A stretch of DNA of 64,000 bases, taken from assembly GCF_030164425.1 (NCBI RefSeq), contig NZ_JASNJD010000010.1, positions 1 through 64,000 on the forward strand, given 5' to 3'. The position numbers and the translations under genes are program-made. Origin of the DNA: Pseudodonghicola flavimaris. GTDB lineage: Bacteria > Pseudomonadota > Alphaproteobacteria > Rhodobacterales > Rhodobacteraceae. Every line of letters starts with the position of its first letter. Positions within the stretch are counted from its first letter, which is position 1. Of the stretch, positions 51,922 to 61,822 are shown piece by piece. Below the pieces are notes generated by a model. It worked only from the letters and a program-made list of their open reading frames with translations, searched no databases and was not told where the DNA came from.

Positions 51922-53226
51922 TCAGAGGGACAGTTCTTTGTGATCCTGGCGTTTCAGCCAGGCGAGATAGGTGGGCGCCACCCGGCGCACCAGCGCGTGC
52001 AGCGGGAAGGGATGCGGATCGGATACCGGCAAGGCGAGCTCCTCCTCGGGAACCCCGGTCACCGCCCGGGCCAGTTCACGCCCCAGAGAGGTGCCGAGCG
52101 CCACACCGCGCCCGTTGCAGCCGATCCAGGCCCAGCCGTTTTCACCCAGCCGGTGTACCCGCGGGAAGCGGTCCCAGTTCATGCCGATGAAGCCCGACCA
52201 GACATGGGTCATGGTCGGCACTCCCAGGTCGGGAAACGCCTCGGCCAGATTGCGGGCGGCCTTCTGGCGCACCCGGTTGGCGACATTGAAATTGCCCATC
52301 ACCGCGCCGCCGGTGATCAGCCGGTTGCGGGCGTCGTAGCGGAAGAAGCGCAGATCGCCGCGGGTATCCGACACCGCCTGCCGACCCGGCAGAATCTTGG
52401 TGCGCAGGTTGTCGCTGACGGGTTCGGTCGACATCTGCCAGCTCAGCACCGGCACCACGGAATGGGCGATCCGGGGGGCGAGCCGCGACGCGAGTTCCCC
52501 GGTATAGGCGTTGGTGGCCAGGATCAGGGCGCGAGCCTTCAGCGTCCCCTCCGCCGTGCGGATCACCCATTGCGCGCCCTCCCGGGCGAAGCCGACGACC
52601 GGCGATTGCTCATGGATCACTGCGCCCAGCCCCTCGGCGGCGCGGGCCATCTCGCGGGCCAGCGCCAGCGGGTTCACATGGCCGCCGGTGGGGTTGTACA
52701 TGCCGCCGTACCAGAAATCGGTACCGAGGATTTCGGCGGTCTCCCTGGCGTCCTTCAGGACCGCCGGAAAGCCGAACCGCTGCCAGGCATCGACCCGCTT
52801 TTGCGACAGTTTCACCCGACCCGGGCTGTGCGCCGGCTGGAACCAGCCCGCCTGCTCGGCCTCGGCCTGCATGCCGAATTCGCGCACCAGATCGAACAGA
52901 ACGGTGCCGGAATGGCCGATCAGCTTGACCATCCGCTCACCGGCCCCGCCGTAGCGGCTGACCCAGACGTCGGGCTCGGCGCTGGTCAGGATCGGGATTA
53001 CCTGGCCGTTGTTGCGCCCCGAGGCGCCCCAGCCGGCGGCCTTGCCCTCCAGTACCGTCACCGCATGGCCGCGTTTCGCCGCCTCGATCGCCGCGGACAG
53101 GCCGGTGAAACCGGCACCGATCACCGCCACATCGGTTTCTTCGGTGCCCTTGAGCGGCGCGGTGACCGTGCGCTCCGGCGCCGTGGCGGCCCAGATGGAT
53201 TTGGGGAAGTCGACAGACCCGGTCAT
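51922..53226 (-). CDS. FAD-dependent amino-acid/amine oxidoreductase (DAO family, OrdL/PuuB-like)
   Basis: 434 aa. FAD motif VAVIGAGFTGLSAAIEAAKRG and the DAO-type continuation WGASGRNNGQVIPIL; C-terminal signature VWSGFIGMNWDRFPRVHRLGENGWAWIGCNGRGVALGTSLG. Resembles gamma-glutamylputrescine oxidase-like enzymes that oxidise secondary amines or amino acids. It overlaps the aminotransferase gene as ATGA and lies 14 bases before the ATC-hydrolase-family gene. Confidence 0.9.
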   Translation of the reverse strand: MTGSVDFPKSIWAATAPERTVTAPLKGTEETDVAVIGAGFTGLSAAIEAAKRGHAVTVLEGKAAGWGASGRNNGQVIPILTSAEPDVWVSRYGGAGERMVKLIGHSGTVLFDLVREFGMQAEAEQAGWFQPAHSPGRVKLSQKRVDAWQRFGFPAVLKDARETAEILGTDFWYGGMYNPTGGHVNPLALAREMARAAEGLGAVIHEQSPVVGFAREGAQWVIRTAEGTLKARALILATNAYTGELASRLAPRIAHSVVPVLSWQMSTEPVSDNLRTKILPGRQAVSDTRGDLRFFRYDARNRLITGGAVMGNFNVANRVRQKAARNLAEAFPDLGVPTMTHVWSGFIGMNWDRFPRVHRLGENGWAWIGCNGRGVALGTSLGRELARAVTGVPEEELALPVSDPHPFPLHALVRRVAPTYLAWLKRQDHKELSL

Positions 53227-54854
53227 CCCGCGGCTCCTTCTTCTGTCGCAACCGCGGCCTCATGCGGCAGCCAGAACCAGCGCAGCGCCTCTTCCTCGTC
53301 GGGCAGCGCCTGCGGCTCCGGACAGGGCAGACGGCGGGCGGCGGCGATCAGCGCCTGCGCCTCGGCCAGGCAGCTGTCGAAAGCGGGCGGCACCGCCCCG
53401 TCCGGTTGGCCTTCGGACCAGAGCGCCGACAGGCAGTCGGGCGGCGCGTCCTCGACCGGCGGGCGCGCCCGCCAGACGCCTTGGTCCAGATCCAGCGCGT
53501 AATGCGGCAACAGCTCCAGCCCGTGGTCGGCGACAAAGCGGATGGCGGCGGCGATGCGGTCGACATCCTCCTCATCGAAGAACCAGTTCACCCCCAGCCG
53601 GGCCCAGCCGGGCCGGAAGGCAGTATGACCCTCATGCACCGCCGCCTCGTGCCGGCTGCTGGTGCTGCTGTCGATCTGCAAGAGCGCATGGCCGTAGGGG
53701 CCGGCGCAGGAACAGCCGCCGCGCGCCTGGATGCCGAAAAGGTCGTTCAGCAGGGCCACGACGTAATTGTGATGCAGATAGCGATCCTTCACCCGGATGT
53801 TGAAGGAGAAGATACCCAGACGCGGGACGTTGCGCGGCCCCAGAAGCTCCACCCCCGGGATCGCGCGCAGCGCCTCTTCCATCCGCCGGGTCAGCGTGGT
53901 TTCGCGCGCCTCGACCCGGGCATCGTCCATGTCCCGCTTGAGCTGCATCACCATACCGGCGCGGATATTGTCGACGATGGCGGGGGTGCCGCCCTCTTCG
54001 CGGTGCTCGGGGTCACAGACATAGGCGTGGCCCTCCGCCGTGACATAGGACACCGTGCCGCCGCCCACCAGCGTCGGCCGGGCACCGGCGAAGAGGCCGC
54101 GATCGGCCACCAGCACGCCGGAGGCTCCCGGCCCGCCGGGGTATTTATGCGGCGACATCACCGCGGCATCGATCCGGTCGCCGGCGCCCGGCGCGGTCTC
54201 GGCCAGGCGGATCGGCACATAGGGGGCGGCGGCGGCGAAATCGGCGATGCAGAGCCCGCCATGCGCATGCATCAGGCGCGCGATGGCACGCAGATCGGTC
54301 AGCACGCCGGTGACGTTGGACGCGGCGGAAAAAGCGCCGATCTTCAGCGCCGCCCCCTGGTGCCGGTCCAGCGCGCCTTCCAGCGTCTCCAGGCAGATCG
54401 AGCCGCCCTCGTTCAGCGGCACCCGCACCACCGTGGCGCCGCTCTCGCGCCAGGGAAGATCGTTGGAGTGATGCTCATAGGGGCCGACGAAAACCACCGC
54501 GCCCTGCCCCAGGCCCATCATCGCCAGCGCCCGCACCAGCTTGTCCACCGCGCCGGTGGCCCCGGCGCCGGTGAAGATTACCGCGTGATCGTCATCCGCG
54601 CCGACCGCCGTACGCACCGCCTCGCGCGCCATCTCCCGCAGCTGGGTGGTGCGCCGGCCGCAAAACGAGGTCTCGGTATGGGTGTTGCCGTAATAGGGCA
54701 GCACATGGGTGCGGATCGCATCCTCGATGAACGACAGCGACCGCCCGGACGCGACATAATCCGCATAGATCAGCGCCCGCGGCCCGAAGGGACCGGGAAT
54801 AGCGCTGCCCTCGCCGATCAGAGCGCGGCGGATATCTTTGAATTCCAGTGACAT
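53223..54854 (-). CDS. Aminotransferase class V-fold PLP enzyme (cysteine-desulfurase-like), extended C-terminus
   Basis: 543 aa, clearly longer than the ~400 aa usual for the family. Core marks: YADYVASGRSLSFIEDAI, YYGNTHTETS, FTGAGATGAVDKLV, YEHHSNDLPWRE, SNVTGVLTD and the PLP lysine in MSPHKYPGGPGASG. A GGCSCAGPYG segment holds two cysteines near the position of the desulfurase loop, but sulfur mobilisation is not proven. The C-terminal ~100 residues are acidic and not recognised. Between ABC importer and flavoprotein genes; may release sulfur or an amino group from the imported compound. Confidence 0.85.
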   Translation of the reverse strand: MSLEFKDIRRALIGEGSAIPGPFGPRALIYADYVASGRSLSFIEDAIRTHVLPYYGNTHTETSFCGRRTTQLREMAREAVRTAVGADDDHAVIFTGAGATGAVDKLVRALAMMGLGQGAVVFVGPYEHHSNDLPWRESGATVVRVPLNEGGSICLETLEGALDRHQGAALKIGAFSAASNVTGVLTDLRAIARLMHAHGGLCIADFAAAAPYVPIRLAETAPGAGDRIDAAVMSPHKYPGGPGASGVLVADRGLFAGARPTLVGGGTVSYVTAEGHAYVCDPEHREEGGTPAIVDNIRAGMVMQLKRDMDDARVEARETTLTRRMEEALRAIPGVELLGPRNVPRLGIFSFNIRVKDRYLHHNYVVALLNDLFGIQARGGCSCAGPYGHALLQIDSSTSSRHEAAVHEGHTAFRPGWARLGVNWFFDEEDVDRIAAAIRFVADHGLELLPHYALDLDQGVWRARPPVEDAPPDCLSALWSEGQPDGAVPPAFDSCLAEAQALIAAARRLPCPEPQALPDEEEALRWFWLPHEAAVATEEGAAG

Positions 54855-54864
54855 TTACAAAACC

Positions 54865-56508
54865 TCAGGCGGCATCCGGGCGAAACGACGGGGGCGTCCA
54901 GTCGCGGCCGGGGATGGAAGACAACAAGTTCCGGGTATAGGGGTGCTGCGGGCTGGCGAAGATCTCGGCCGTCAGCCCGTGTTCGACGATCTCGCCCTTC
55001 TGCATGACGATGATCCGGTCGCAGAGCTGGGCCGCCACCCGCAGGTCGTGGGTGACGAAGAGCAACGACAGGTTCAGCCGGTCGCGCAGATCGGCAAGCA
55101 GCTTCAGCACCTGCGCCTGCACCGAGACGTCGAGCGCCGAGACCGGTTCATCAGCGACGATTACCTTCGGCTCCAGCGCCAGCGCCCGGGCGATGCCGAT
55201 CCGCTGCCGCTGCCCGCCCGAGAACTCATGCGGGAACCGGTTGGCGGCGGCCGGCGACAGTTCGACCAGCTCCAGCAGGCGGCGGGCGTCGGCGCGGGCC
55301 TTGTCGGGATCGACGCCATGGACGATCGGGCCCTGGGCGATCAGATCGACCACCCGCTTGCGCGGGTTGAGCGAGGCCATCGGGTCCTGGAACACCATCT
55401 GGATATGCTTGCGCATGGCCCGCAGCTCCGCCGGCGAACAGGCCAGCAGGTCCTTGCCGTCCATCTCCACCTTGCCGGCGTCGCATTCCAGCAGCCGGGT
55501 GACGATACGCGACACCGTGGTCTTGCCCGAGCCGGATTCCCCCACCACGCCCAGGGTTTCGCCCTGATGCAGCTGAAAAGTCAGATCCTTGACGGCGGTG
55601 ACCGCCTTGCGCTTGCCCGACAGCAGCCCGCCGCGGGCGGCGAAGGTCTTCTTCAGCCCGGTGCCCTTCAGCACCACCGGCGCCTTGGTCACCGGCTTGA
55701 CCGGCGGCGGCGTCAGCGCCGGCACCGCACCGATCAGCGCACGGGTATAGGCATGCTGCGGGTTGTTCAGCACCTCTTTCGCCGGCCCCTGTTCGACCAT
55801 TTCACCCCGGCACAGGACCGCAACCTTGTCGGCGATCTCTGCCACCACGCCGAAGTCGTGGGTGATGAAGAGGACGCCGGCGCCCTCCTGTTCCTGCAGC
55901 TCGCGGATCAGCTTGAGGATCTGCAGCTGCGTGGTCACGTCGAGCGCGGTGGTCGGCTCGTCGGCGATGATCAGCTTCGGCGACAGCGACAGCGCCTGGG
56001 CGATCATCACCCGCTGCCGCTGACCGCCCGAGATCTGGTGCGGATAGGCGTTATAGGCCGAGGCGGGATCGGGGATGTGCACCCGTGTCAGCATCTCGAT
56101 GGCGCGCGCCTTGCGCTCGGCCTTGTTCATCTTCGTGTGCAGCCGCAGCACCTCGTCCAGCTGCCAGCCCACGGTCTTCTGCGGGTTGAGCGCGGTCATC
56201 GGCTCCTGGAAGATCATGGCGATATCCTCGCCCCGGATGCCACGCATCTCGGTCTCGGTCTTGGCCAGCAGTTCGTCGCCCATGAAGCGGATCGCACCGC
56301 CGGCGACATGCACGTGGGGTTCCGGCAACAGCCGCATGATGGCGCCCGCGCACAGCGACTTGCCAGACCCGGATTCGCCGACCAAGCAGACGATCTCGCC
56401 CGGGTTGATGGTCAGGTCGAGCCCTTCGAGCGCAAAGGGCCGGTCGGCGCCCTTGGGCAGGGCGATCTTGAGGTCGCGGATTTGCAGGATGGGAGGCGTA
56501 TCTGTCAT
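54865..56508 (-). CDS. Dipeptide-type ABC transporter, fused double ATPase (DppDF-like)
   Basis: 547 aa from ATG 56508, which overlaps the permease stop as ATGA; the longer frame is unsupported. Two complete nucleotide-binding domains in tandem: Walker A GESGSGKS and GESGSGKT, signatures SGGQRQR in both, Walker [13 protein letters not shown] and [12 protein letters not shown]. Each ends in an oligopeptide/dipeptide-type tail. A fused DppD-DppF, as in GsiA. Powers import of a peptide-like or opine-like compound. Confidence 0.95.
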   Translation of the reverse strand: MTDTPPILQIRDLKIALPKGADRPFALEGLDLTINPGEIVCLVGESGSGKSLCAGAIMRLLPEPHVHVAGGAIRFMGDELLAKTETEMRGIRGEDIAMIFQEPMTALNPQKTVGWQLDEVLRLHTKMNKAERKARAIEMLTRVHIPDPASAYNAYPHQISGGQRQRVMIAQALSLSPKLIIADEPTTALDVTTQLQILKLIRELQEQEGAGVLFITHDFGVVAEIADKVAVLCRGEMVEQGPAKEVLNNPQHAYTRALIGAVPALTPPPVKPVTKAPVVLKGTGLKKTFAARGGLLSGKRKAVTAVKDLTFQLHQGETLGVVGESGSGKTTVSRIVTRLLECDAGKVEMDGKDLLACSPAELRAMRKHIQMVFQDPMASLNPRKRVVDLIAQGPIVHGVDPDKARADARRLLELVELSPAAANRFPHEFSGGQRQRIGIARALALEPKVIVADEPVSALDVSVQAQVLKLLADLRDRLNLSLLFVTHDLRVAAQLCDRIIVMQKGEIVEHGLTAEIFASPQHPYTRNLLSSIPGRDWTPPSFRPDAA

Positions 56509-57383
56509 TGTTTCTTCTGCCTCGGGTTCAGCGCGTCGTTCAGCCCTTCGCCGAGGAGCGAGAAGGACAGCACGGTCAGGACGATGGCGATGCCGGGAAT
56601 GACGGCGCAATAGGGGGCGGAGCGCAGCACAGCGCGGCCCTGGCCGATCATGTTGCCCCAGCTGGCGTAGTTGGGATCCCCCAGCGCCAGGAAGGCCAGC
56701 GCGCTTTCCAGCAGGATCGAAAGCGCCATGATCACCGAGGCATAGACCACGATGGGCGGCAGCGCGTTGGGCAGGATTTCCTTGAAGATGATCGCGGTGT
56801 TCGACACCCCGAGGTTGCGCGCCGCATCGACGAATTCACGCCCCCTCAGCGACATGAACTCGGCCCGGACCATGCGCGCCGGCGCGGTCCAACTGACGAT
56901 ACCGATGGCCAGCGTGATCCATTCGATCTTCGATCCCAGGATTGCCACCAGCGTCAGCAGCAGCACGAAGTTCGGGATGGTCTGGAACGCCTCGGTCACC
57001 CGCATCAGCACGTCATCGACCCAGCCGCCGAAATAGCCGGCAAGCGCGCCGATGACGACGCCGATGGCGATGGCGACCAGGGTCGCAACCACCCCGATCA
57101 GAAGCGAGATGCGGGCACCGTAGAACACGCCCGACAGCACGTCGCGGCCCAGCTGATCGGTGCCCAGGGGTGTCGACCAGTCGGTGAAGGGCGGCGTCAG
57201 CGGCACGCCGGCACGGCGCAGCGGATCGTCGGGATCGACGATGCCCGCGGTCAGCGCCATCAGCACCACCAGAACGAAGATCGCCAGTCCCAGGAGGGCG
57301 GCCCGGTTGCGCCGGTAACGGCGCCAGAACACCACCAGGCGGGGCGGTTCGGCGGGGGAAAGATCGGTGTCGAGCGAGGTCAT
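56505..57383 (-). CDS. Dipeptide-type ABC transporter permease (DppC-like)
   Basis: 292 aa with six membrane spans. N-terminal cytoplasmic helix FWRRYRRNRAALLGLAIF, then TPLGTDQLGRDVLSGVFYGARISLL, the DppC/OppC signature, and the EAA loop RGREFVDAARNLGVSNTAIIFKEILPN. Overlaps both neighbours by 4 bases (ATGA). Confidence 0.94.
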   Translation of the reverse strand: MTSLDTDLSPAEPPRLVVFWRRYRRNRAALLGLAIFVLVVLMALTAGIVDPDDPLRRAGVPLTPPFTDWSTPLGTDQLGRDVLSGVFYGARISLLIGVVATLVAIAIGVVIGALAGYFGGWVDDVLMRVTEAFQTIPNFVLLLTLVAILGSKIEWITLAIGIVSWTAPARMVRAEFMSLRGREFVDAARNLGVSNTAIIFKEILPNALPPIVVYASVIMALSILLESALAFLALGDPNYASWGNMIGQGRAVLRSAPYCAVIPGIAIVLTVLSFSLLGEGLNDALNPRQKKQ

Positions 57384-58369
57384 GCGAGTTCGATCCGGCT
57401 GTCGAGACGTGCATAGAGCAGGTCAGTGAGGAAGTTGACGACGACGACGATCAGGGCACAGAGGAAGATGATGCCCATCAGTGTGTTCATGTCGCGCTGC
57501 ACGACGGCCTGATAGGCGAGCTGCCCCAGCCCCGGCAGGGTGAAGATGGTCTCGACCACGACGGAGCCGCCGAGCACGGTGGAAAACTGCAGCCCCAGCA
57601 GCGTCACCACCGGCAAGAGCGCGTTGCGCATGATGTGGTGGATCATCAGCCGCATCTCCCCTGCCCCCTTGGCGCGCGCGGTGCGGACATAGTCGAGATC
57701 GGCCACCTCCAGAACGGAGGCCCGCATCAACCGCAGGTAGAAGGAGAGATAGATCAGCGACAGCGCCGCCGTCGGCATGATCAGGTGCTTGGCGACGTCG
57801 ATGACATGATCCCAGCCGGTATAGAAACCGGCGATGGTCTTGATGCCGCCAACCGGCAGCCAGCCCAGCTTGACCGAAAACAGCAGCATCATCATCAGCG
57901 ACAGGAAGAAGGACGGCGTGGCGTAGAACACCAGCCCCAGTACCGAAATCAGGTTGTCGGTGGCGGAATAGGCCCGCCGTGCGGCGATGGCGCCCAGTGC
58001 GGTGCCAACGGTGAAGGCAATCGACAGCGAGGTCGCCATCAGCAGAAGCGTGGTGCCGAGCCGGTCCATCAGAACGGTGGAAACCGGTTGCTCGTAAACG
58101 AAGGACCAGCCGAAATCGAAGGTGGCGAGCTTGGTCATATAGCGCCAGAGCTGCACCCAGACGGGCTGGTCCAGCCCGTATTCGGCGCGCAGCCGGGCGA
58201 TGAAGTCGGCATCGGCGCCGCCCATGTCGCCGACCAGCGCATCGACGGTATCGCCCGGCGCCAGCTTCAGCAGCAGGAAGGTGCCGATCATGATCAGGAT
58301 GACCACCGGTACCGCCTGCAGCAGGCGGCGCAGCGCGTAGATCAGAATCGGGGGAAAGGGAAATCTCAT
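57380..58369 (-). CDS. Dipeptide-type ABC transporter permease (DppB-like)
   Basis: 329 aa from ATG 58369, chosen for GAAGGA 7 nt upstream. Begins FPFPPILIYALRRLLQAVPVVILI and has the family's LAPGDTVDAL, SVYEQPVSTVLMDRLGTTLLL and the EAA loop VRTARAKGAGEMRLMIHHIMRN. Six membrane spans. Pairs with the DppC-like permease. 57 bases after the binding-protein gene. Confidence 0.94.
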   Translation of the reverse strand: MRFPFPPILIYALRRLLQAVPVVILIMIGTFLLLKLAPGDTVDALVGDMGGADADFIARLRAEYGLDQPVWVQLWRYMTKLATFDFGWSFVYEQPVSTVLMDRLGTTLLLMATSLSIAFTVGTALGAIAARRAYSATDNLISVLGLVFYATPSFFLSLMMMLLFSVKLGWLPVGGIKTIAGFYTGWDHVIDVAKHLIMPTAALSLIYLSFYLRLMRASVLEVADLDYVRTARAKGAGEMRLMIHHIMRNALLPVVTLLGLQFSTVLGGSVVVETIFTLPGLGQLAYQAVVQRDMNTLMGIIFLCALIVVVVNFLTDLLYARLDSRIELA

Positions 58370-58426
58370 GTCGCGGTCCTTCGCGGTGCGGGCGGGCACC
58401 CTGCGGCGCCCGCCCGTCGGATCAGG

Positions 58427-60019
58427 TTACTGTTCGATCCAGAGGTCGTACCAGCTCGAAGAGTTCCACCGCGGGGTGTTGTGGTGGTTGTGGAGTTTCT
58501 TCGAGGTGACCGAGATGAAGGGATGCTCGATGGCGAAGATCACCGGCAGTTCTTCCATCGCCTTGGCCTGGATGGTGTGATACATCTCGGCGCGTTTGGC
58601 CGGGTCCAGCTCAGAGGCGGCATCGTCGATCATCTGGTCGATTTCCGCGTCTTTCCAGCCGAACTGGTTGGTCCACGGGGTGCCTTCCGGCTGGCCCGAA
58701 CGCAGCCAGACCATGGTGGAAACCGCCGGGTCCGAGCGGAACTGGTGCCAGCCGTTGGCGGTATCGAAATCGTGGTCGCGATAGACGCCTTTCAGGAAGC
58801 CCGGCGCGTCGTTGGTCAGAATCTCGACATCGATGCCGATTTCTTTCATCGCCTGGGCGTAATACTCAGCCCAGAGCTGGGTGTATTCGCCCCAGGGCGC
58901 CGGACGGTGCCGCAGGTGGAAGCGATAGCCGTCGTCCTTCACCGGATAGCCGGCTTCGTCCAGCATCTTCTTGGCCAGTTCGGGATCATAGGCATAGGTC
59001 GGCACCTGATCGGTGTAGTTGGCGCCGCCCGCGGTCGGGATCGGGCCGCGGCCCGGCTTGGCATAGCCGCGCATGATCGTCTTGATCGCGTAGTCGATGT
59101 CCAGCCCGTGGTACATCGCCTGACGGACCTTCAGATCGGCCAGGATCGGGTTACGGTGGTTGAACTCGACAGTGGAGTGGGCAACGTTGTTCTCATAGCC
59201 CATGGTGCCGACGTCGAACCGGTCGTCCTTCGACAGACGCTCGATATCGGCCATGGAAATCCCGATGAAGCCGGATTCCTGCACCTCACCCGATTCAAGG
59301 GCGGCGGCGGCTGCCGATTTGTCGTTGATGAAGCGCCACACGATCCGGTCCAGATAGGGGTAGCCCTCACGCCAGTAATCGTCGTTCTTCACCGCCATGA
59401 CATATTGGCCGCGCTGATACTCGACGAACTTGAACGGCCCGGTGCCGACCGGGGCGGTGTTGTACTTGTTCTTCAGGATGTCGGTGCCTTCATAGAGATG
59501 CTTGGGCACCGGATGGCCGAGGTCGGGCATGGCCGCGAGGAACAGATCCATCGGCATCGGCTTGGAGTAGTTGAAGACAGCGGTGTGCGGATCGGGACAA
59601 TCGACCGACTCCAGGTTCGCCTGCAGCGCCGAGGAATAGTTCAGCAGCTTCTTCCACAGCTCCATGGCGCTGAAGGCCACGTCGTCGCAGGTGAAGGGTT
59701 TGCCATCGTGCCAGTTCACCCCTTCGCGCAGTTTCAGGGTGATGTGCAGGCCATCGTCCGAGGAGGACCAGTCGGTCGCCAGCACCGGCTCATAGCCCTC
59801 GTAGCTCTTGTCGATCAGCGGCTCCATGATCTTGCCGGTGATGTAATAGACCCCGGTGGAGGCGCGCAGACCGGGGTTCAGGATGCGCTGCTCCCCCTTC
59901 ATCTGCACCACCACGGTGCCGCCTTTCTGCACCTCTTCCGCCTGGGCAACGGCGGACGCGGTGGTAAGCGCCCCCGCTGCAGCCAGGGCAAGGCCCAGAG
60001 ATCTGAAATAGGATGTCAT
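58427..60019 (-). CDS. ABC transporter substrate-binding protein, family 5
   Basis: 530 aa with a Sec signal peptide (about residues 1-27, ending SAVAQAEE). Family 5 marks: the strand VQMKGEQRILNPGL, ATDWSSSDDGLHITLKLREGVNWHDGKPFTCDDVAFS, and NTAPVGTGPFKFVEY. Periplasmic receptor for the dipeptide/opine-type importer. First gene of the eight-gene minus-strand operon. The A/T-rich 206-base region upstream separates it from the divergent SDR - VOC - Lrp operon. Confidence 0.95.
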   Translation of the reverse strand: MTSYFRSLGLALAAAGALTTASAVAQAEEVQKGGTVVVQMKGEQRILNPGLRASTGVYYITGKIMEPLIDKSYEGYEPVLATDWSSSDDGLHITLKLREGVNWHDGKPFTCDDVAFSAMELWKKLLNYSSALQANLESVDCPDPHTAVFNYSKPMPMDLFLAAMPDLGHPVPKHLYEGTDILKNKYNTAPVGTGPFKFVEYQRGQYVMAVKNDDYWREGYPYLDRIVWRFINDKSAAAAALESGEVQESGFIGISMADIERLSKDDRFDVGTMGYENNVAHSTVEFNHRNPILADLKVRQAMYHGLDIDYAIKTIMRGYAKPGRGPIPTAGGANYTDQVPTYAYDPELAKKMLDEAGYPVKDDGYRFHLRHRPAPWGEYTQLWAEYYAQAMKEIGIDVEILTNDAPGFLKGVYRDHDFDTANGWHQFRSDPAVSTMVWLRSGQPEGTPWTNQFGWKDAEIDQMIDDAASELDPAKRAEMYHTIQAKAMEELPVIFAIEHPFISVTSKKLHNHHNTPRWNSSSWYDLWIEQ

Positions 60020-60225
60020 GTTGCTTAGCTCCCAGTCGGTTCGGCCCGTCTCGGGCCCGGTTTCTCGTTACCCGGCCAAACCTGCGCCTCTGAGGCATAT
60101 GCCGTCAATATAAATCTTCAAACAAATTCCCAATTTTGAGACAGAAGTTGGAAAAAATATCTATGGCATGTTCAAACCTTGGGATACATATTAAAACATG
60201 AAGACAAACGCAGGGGAGAGTCCAC
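60020..60225. promoter_or_regulatory. A/T-rich divergent promoter region
   Basis: 206 bases between divergent operons; the stretch 60108-60205 is conspicuously A/T-rich (aatataaatcttcaaaca; ttttgagaca; ggaaaaaatatc) in a GC-rich setting, as is common where Lrp/AsnC proteins bind. An Lrp gene closes the plus-strand operon. No unambiguous -35/-10 pair assigned. Confidence 0.55.
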
Positions 60226-60933
60226 TTGTCCAGAACCGTTTGGATTACCGGTGCAGGATCCGGGATCGGGGCCGCGATGGCGCACGCCTTCGCCGGGGCC
60301 GGCTATGATGTCGCGCTGACCGCGCGGTCGCGCGACAGCCTGGAAGAGGTCGCCGCGTCGCTTGAGGGGGCCCGGGCGCTGATCCTGCCCGGCGATGTCA
60401 CCGACCGCCCCGGCATGGCCGCCGCCGCCGAAGAGGTCGCCGCCTGGGGCGGTGGGTTGCAGGTGCTGTGCAACAACGCCGGGCTCAACATCCCCAAGCG
60501 CAGCTGGGCCGAGCTCGACTGGGACAGCTGGGACCGGGTAATCGACGTCAACATCACCGGCGCGCTGAACGTGATCGCCGCCTGCCTGCCGGTGATGCGG
60601 GCGCAGCAGGACGGCATCATGATCCACACCTCCAGCTGGGCCGGGCGCTATCACTCCGCCGTCGGCGGCGTGGTCTACGGCGCCTCGAAACACGCGCTCT
60701 CCGACATCTCCTCCAGCCTCAACGATCAGGAGGGGGTGAATGGCATCCGCTCCACCGCACTCTGCCCGGCCGAGGTGGCGACGCCGCTGCTGACCCGGCG
60801 GCCCGGCTTCGACCCGGCGCTGATGGCCGCGATGATCCAGCCCGAGGATATGGCCCAGACCGCGCTCTATGTCGCCGGGATGTCCCCCGGCGTCGCTGTT
60901 CATGAAATCGTACTGGCGCCAGTGCGCCGCTGA
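60226..60933 (+). CDS. Short-chain dehydrogenase/reductase
   Basis: 235 aa from the TTG at 60226, which follows AGGGGAG by about 7 nt; the ATG at 60198 is out of frame. Motifs: TGAGSGIG (nucleotide binding), CNNAGLN, Ser in HTSSWAGRY and YGASK catalytic pair. NAD(P)-dependent reductase. First gene of an SDR - VOC - Lrp operon divergent from the ABC operon, so probably in the same pathway. Confidence 0.9.
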   Translation: MSRTVWITGAGSGIGAAMAHAFAGAGYDVALTARSRDSLEEVAASLEGARALILPGDVTDRPGMAAAAEEVAAWGGGLQVLCNNAGLNIPKRSWAELDWDSWDRVIDVNITGALNVIAACLPVMRAQQDGIMIHTSSWAGRYHSAVGGVVYGASKHALSDISSSLNDQEGVNGIRSTALCPAEVATPLLTRRPGFDPALMAAMIQPEDMAQTALYVAGMSPGVAVHEIVLAPVRR

Positions 60934-60961
60934 GCCCTGCTCACCCCCAAGGAGACATCAC

Positions 60962-61822
60962 ATGACACATCCCGTCAAAGGTATCGATCACTGCTTCGCA
61001 CTTGTTAATGATCTCGATGATGCCGCCGAACAATATGCCGCGCTCGGCTTCACGCTGTCGCCGCGCGGCACCCATTCCGAGGCCAAGGGCACGGCCAATT
61101 ACACCATCATGTTCCCGCAGGATTACTTTGAACTGCTGGGCATCCTGAAGCCGACCGAGCTGAACGCCGCGCGCCGCGCCACGCTGGAAACCACCGGCCA
61201 GGGCCTGCTGGCGATCGCCTGCCGGATCGACGATGCCGCCGCCGCCGCGAAGGCGCTGACCGATCTGGGGATCGCCACCGAGGGGCTGAACAGCTTCGCC
61301 CGGCCGGTGCCCCTGCCCGACGGCAGCGAGGGCGAAGCGGCCTTTTCCACCATCTCCTATGTCGCCAGCGAAGTGCCGCGCGGCATCGTCTTCATGTGCC
61401 AGCACAAGACCCGCGAAACCGTCTGGATCCCCGAGCTTCTGACCCACGCCAACACCGCCCGCGGGCTGAGCGCGATCCTGGCGCTCTCCGACACGCCGGA
61501 GCAGGATGCGGCTGGCTTCGCCCGGCTCTGGGCGGCGGGCAGCGTCCACACCGAGGACGGGGTATCGACCGTCACCACCGGCGAGAATTCCGCACCGCTG
61601 AAACTGGTCACCCCCGCGGCGATGGCCGCCGCATACCCCGGCGCCGATCTGGCCGCCACCGCCCAGGGCGCCTTCACCGTGCTGCAGATCAAGGTCGCCG
61701 ACATGGCCGCGGCTGAGGCCTGCCTGACCAAGGCCGGGATCACACCGATCAGCACTGCCGCCGGGCTCGCCGCCGGCCCGGAACACGCCGCCGGCGTCAT
61801 CGTGGAATTCGTTCCCGCATGA
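60962..61822 (+). CDS. VOC superfamily protein (glyoxalase-like domain)
   Basis: 286 aa from ATG 60962 (AAGGAG 7 nt upstream). Start GIDHCFALVNDLDDAAEQYAALGFTLSPRGTHSEAKGTANYTIMFPQDYFELLGI is a VOC module, with HE-type metal ligands and a longer second half, typical of the Glyoxalase_3-like group. Substrate unknown; could be a lyase or isomerase. Overlaps the Lrp gene by 4 bases (ATGA). Confidence 0.85.
   Translation: MTHPVKGIDHCFALVNDLDDAAEQYAALGFTLSPRGTHSEAKGTANYTIMFPQDYFELLGILKPTELNAARRATLETTGQGLLAIACRIDDAAAAAKALTDLGIATEGLNSFARPVPLPDGSEGEAAFSTISYVASEVPRGIVFMCQHKTRETVWIPELLTHANTARGLSAILALSDTPEQDAAGFARLWAAGSVHTEDGVSTVTTGENSAPLKLVTPAAMAAAYPGADLAATAQGAFTVLQIKVADMAAAEACLTKAGITPISTAAGLAAGPEHAAGVIVEFVPA

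Noticed and set aside
57635-60028. 797-residue plus-strand frame
   Set aside because: Shadow of the ABC permease and receptor genes; His/Arg/Asp-rich without domains.
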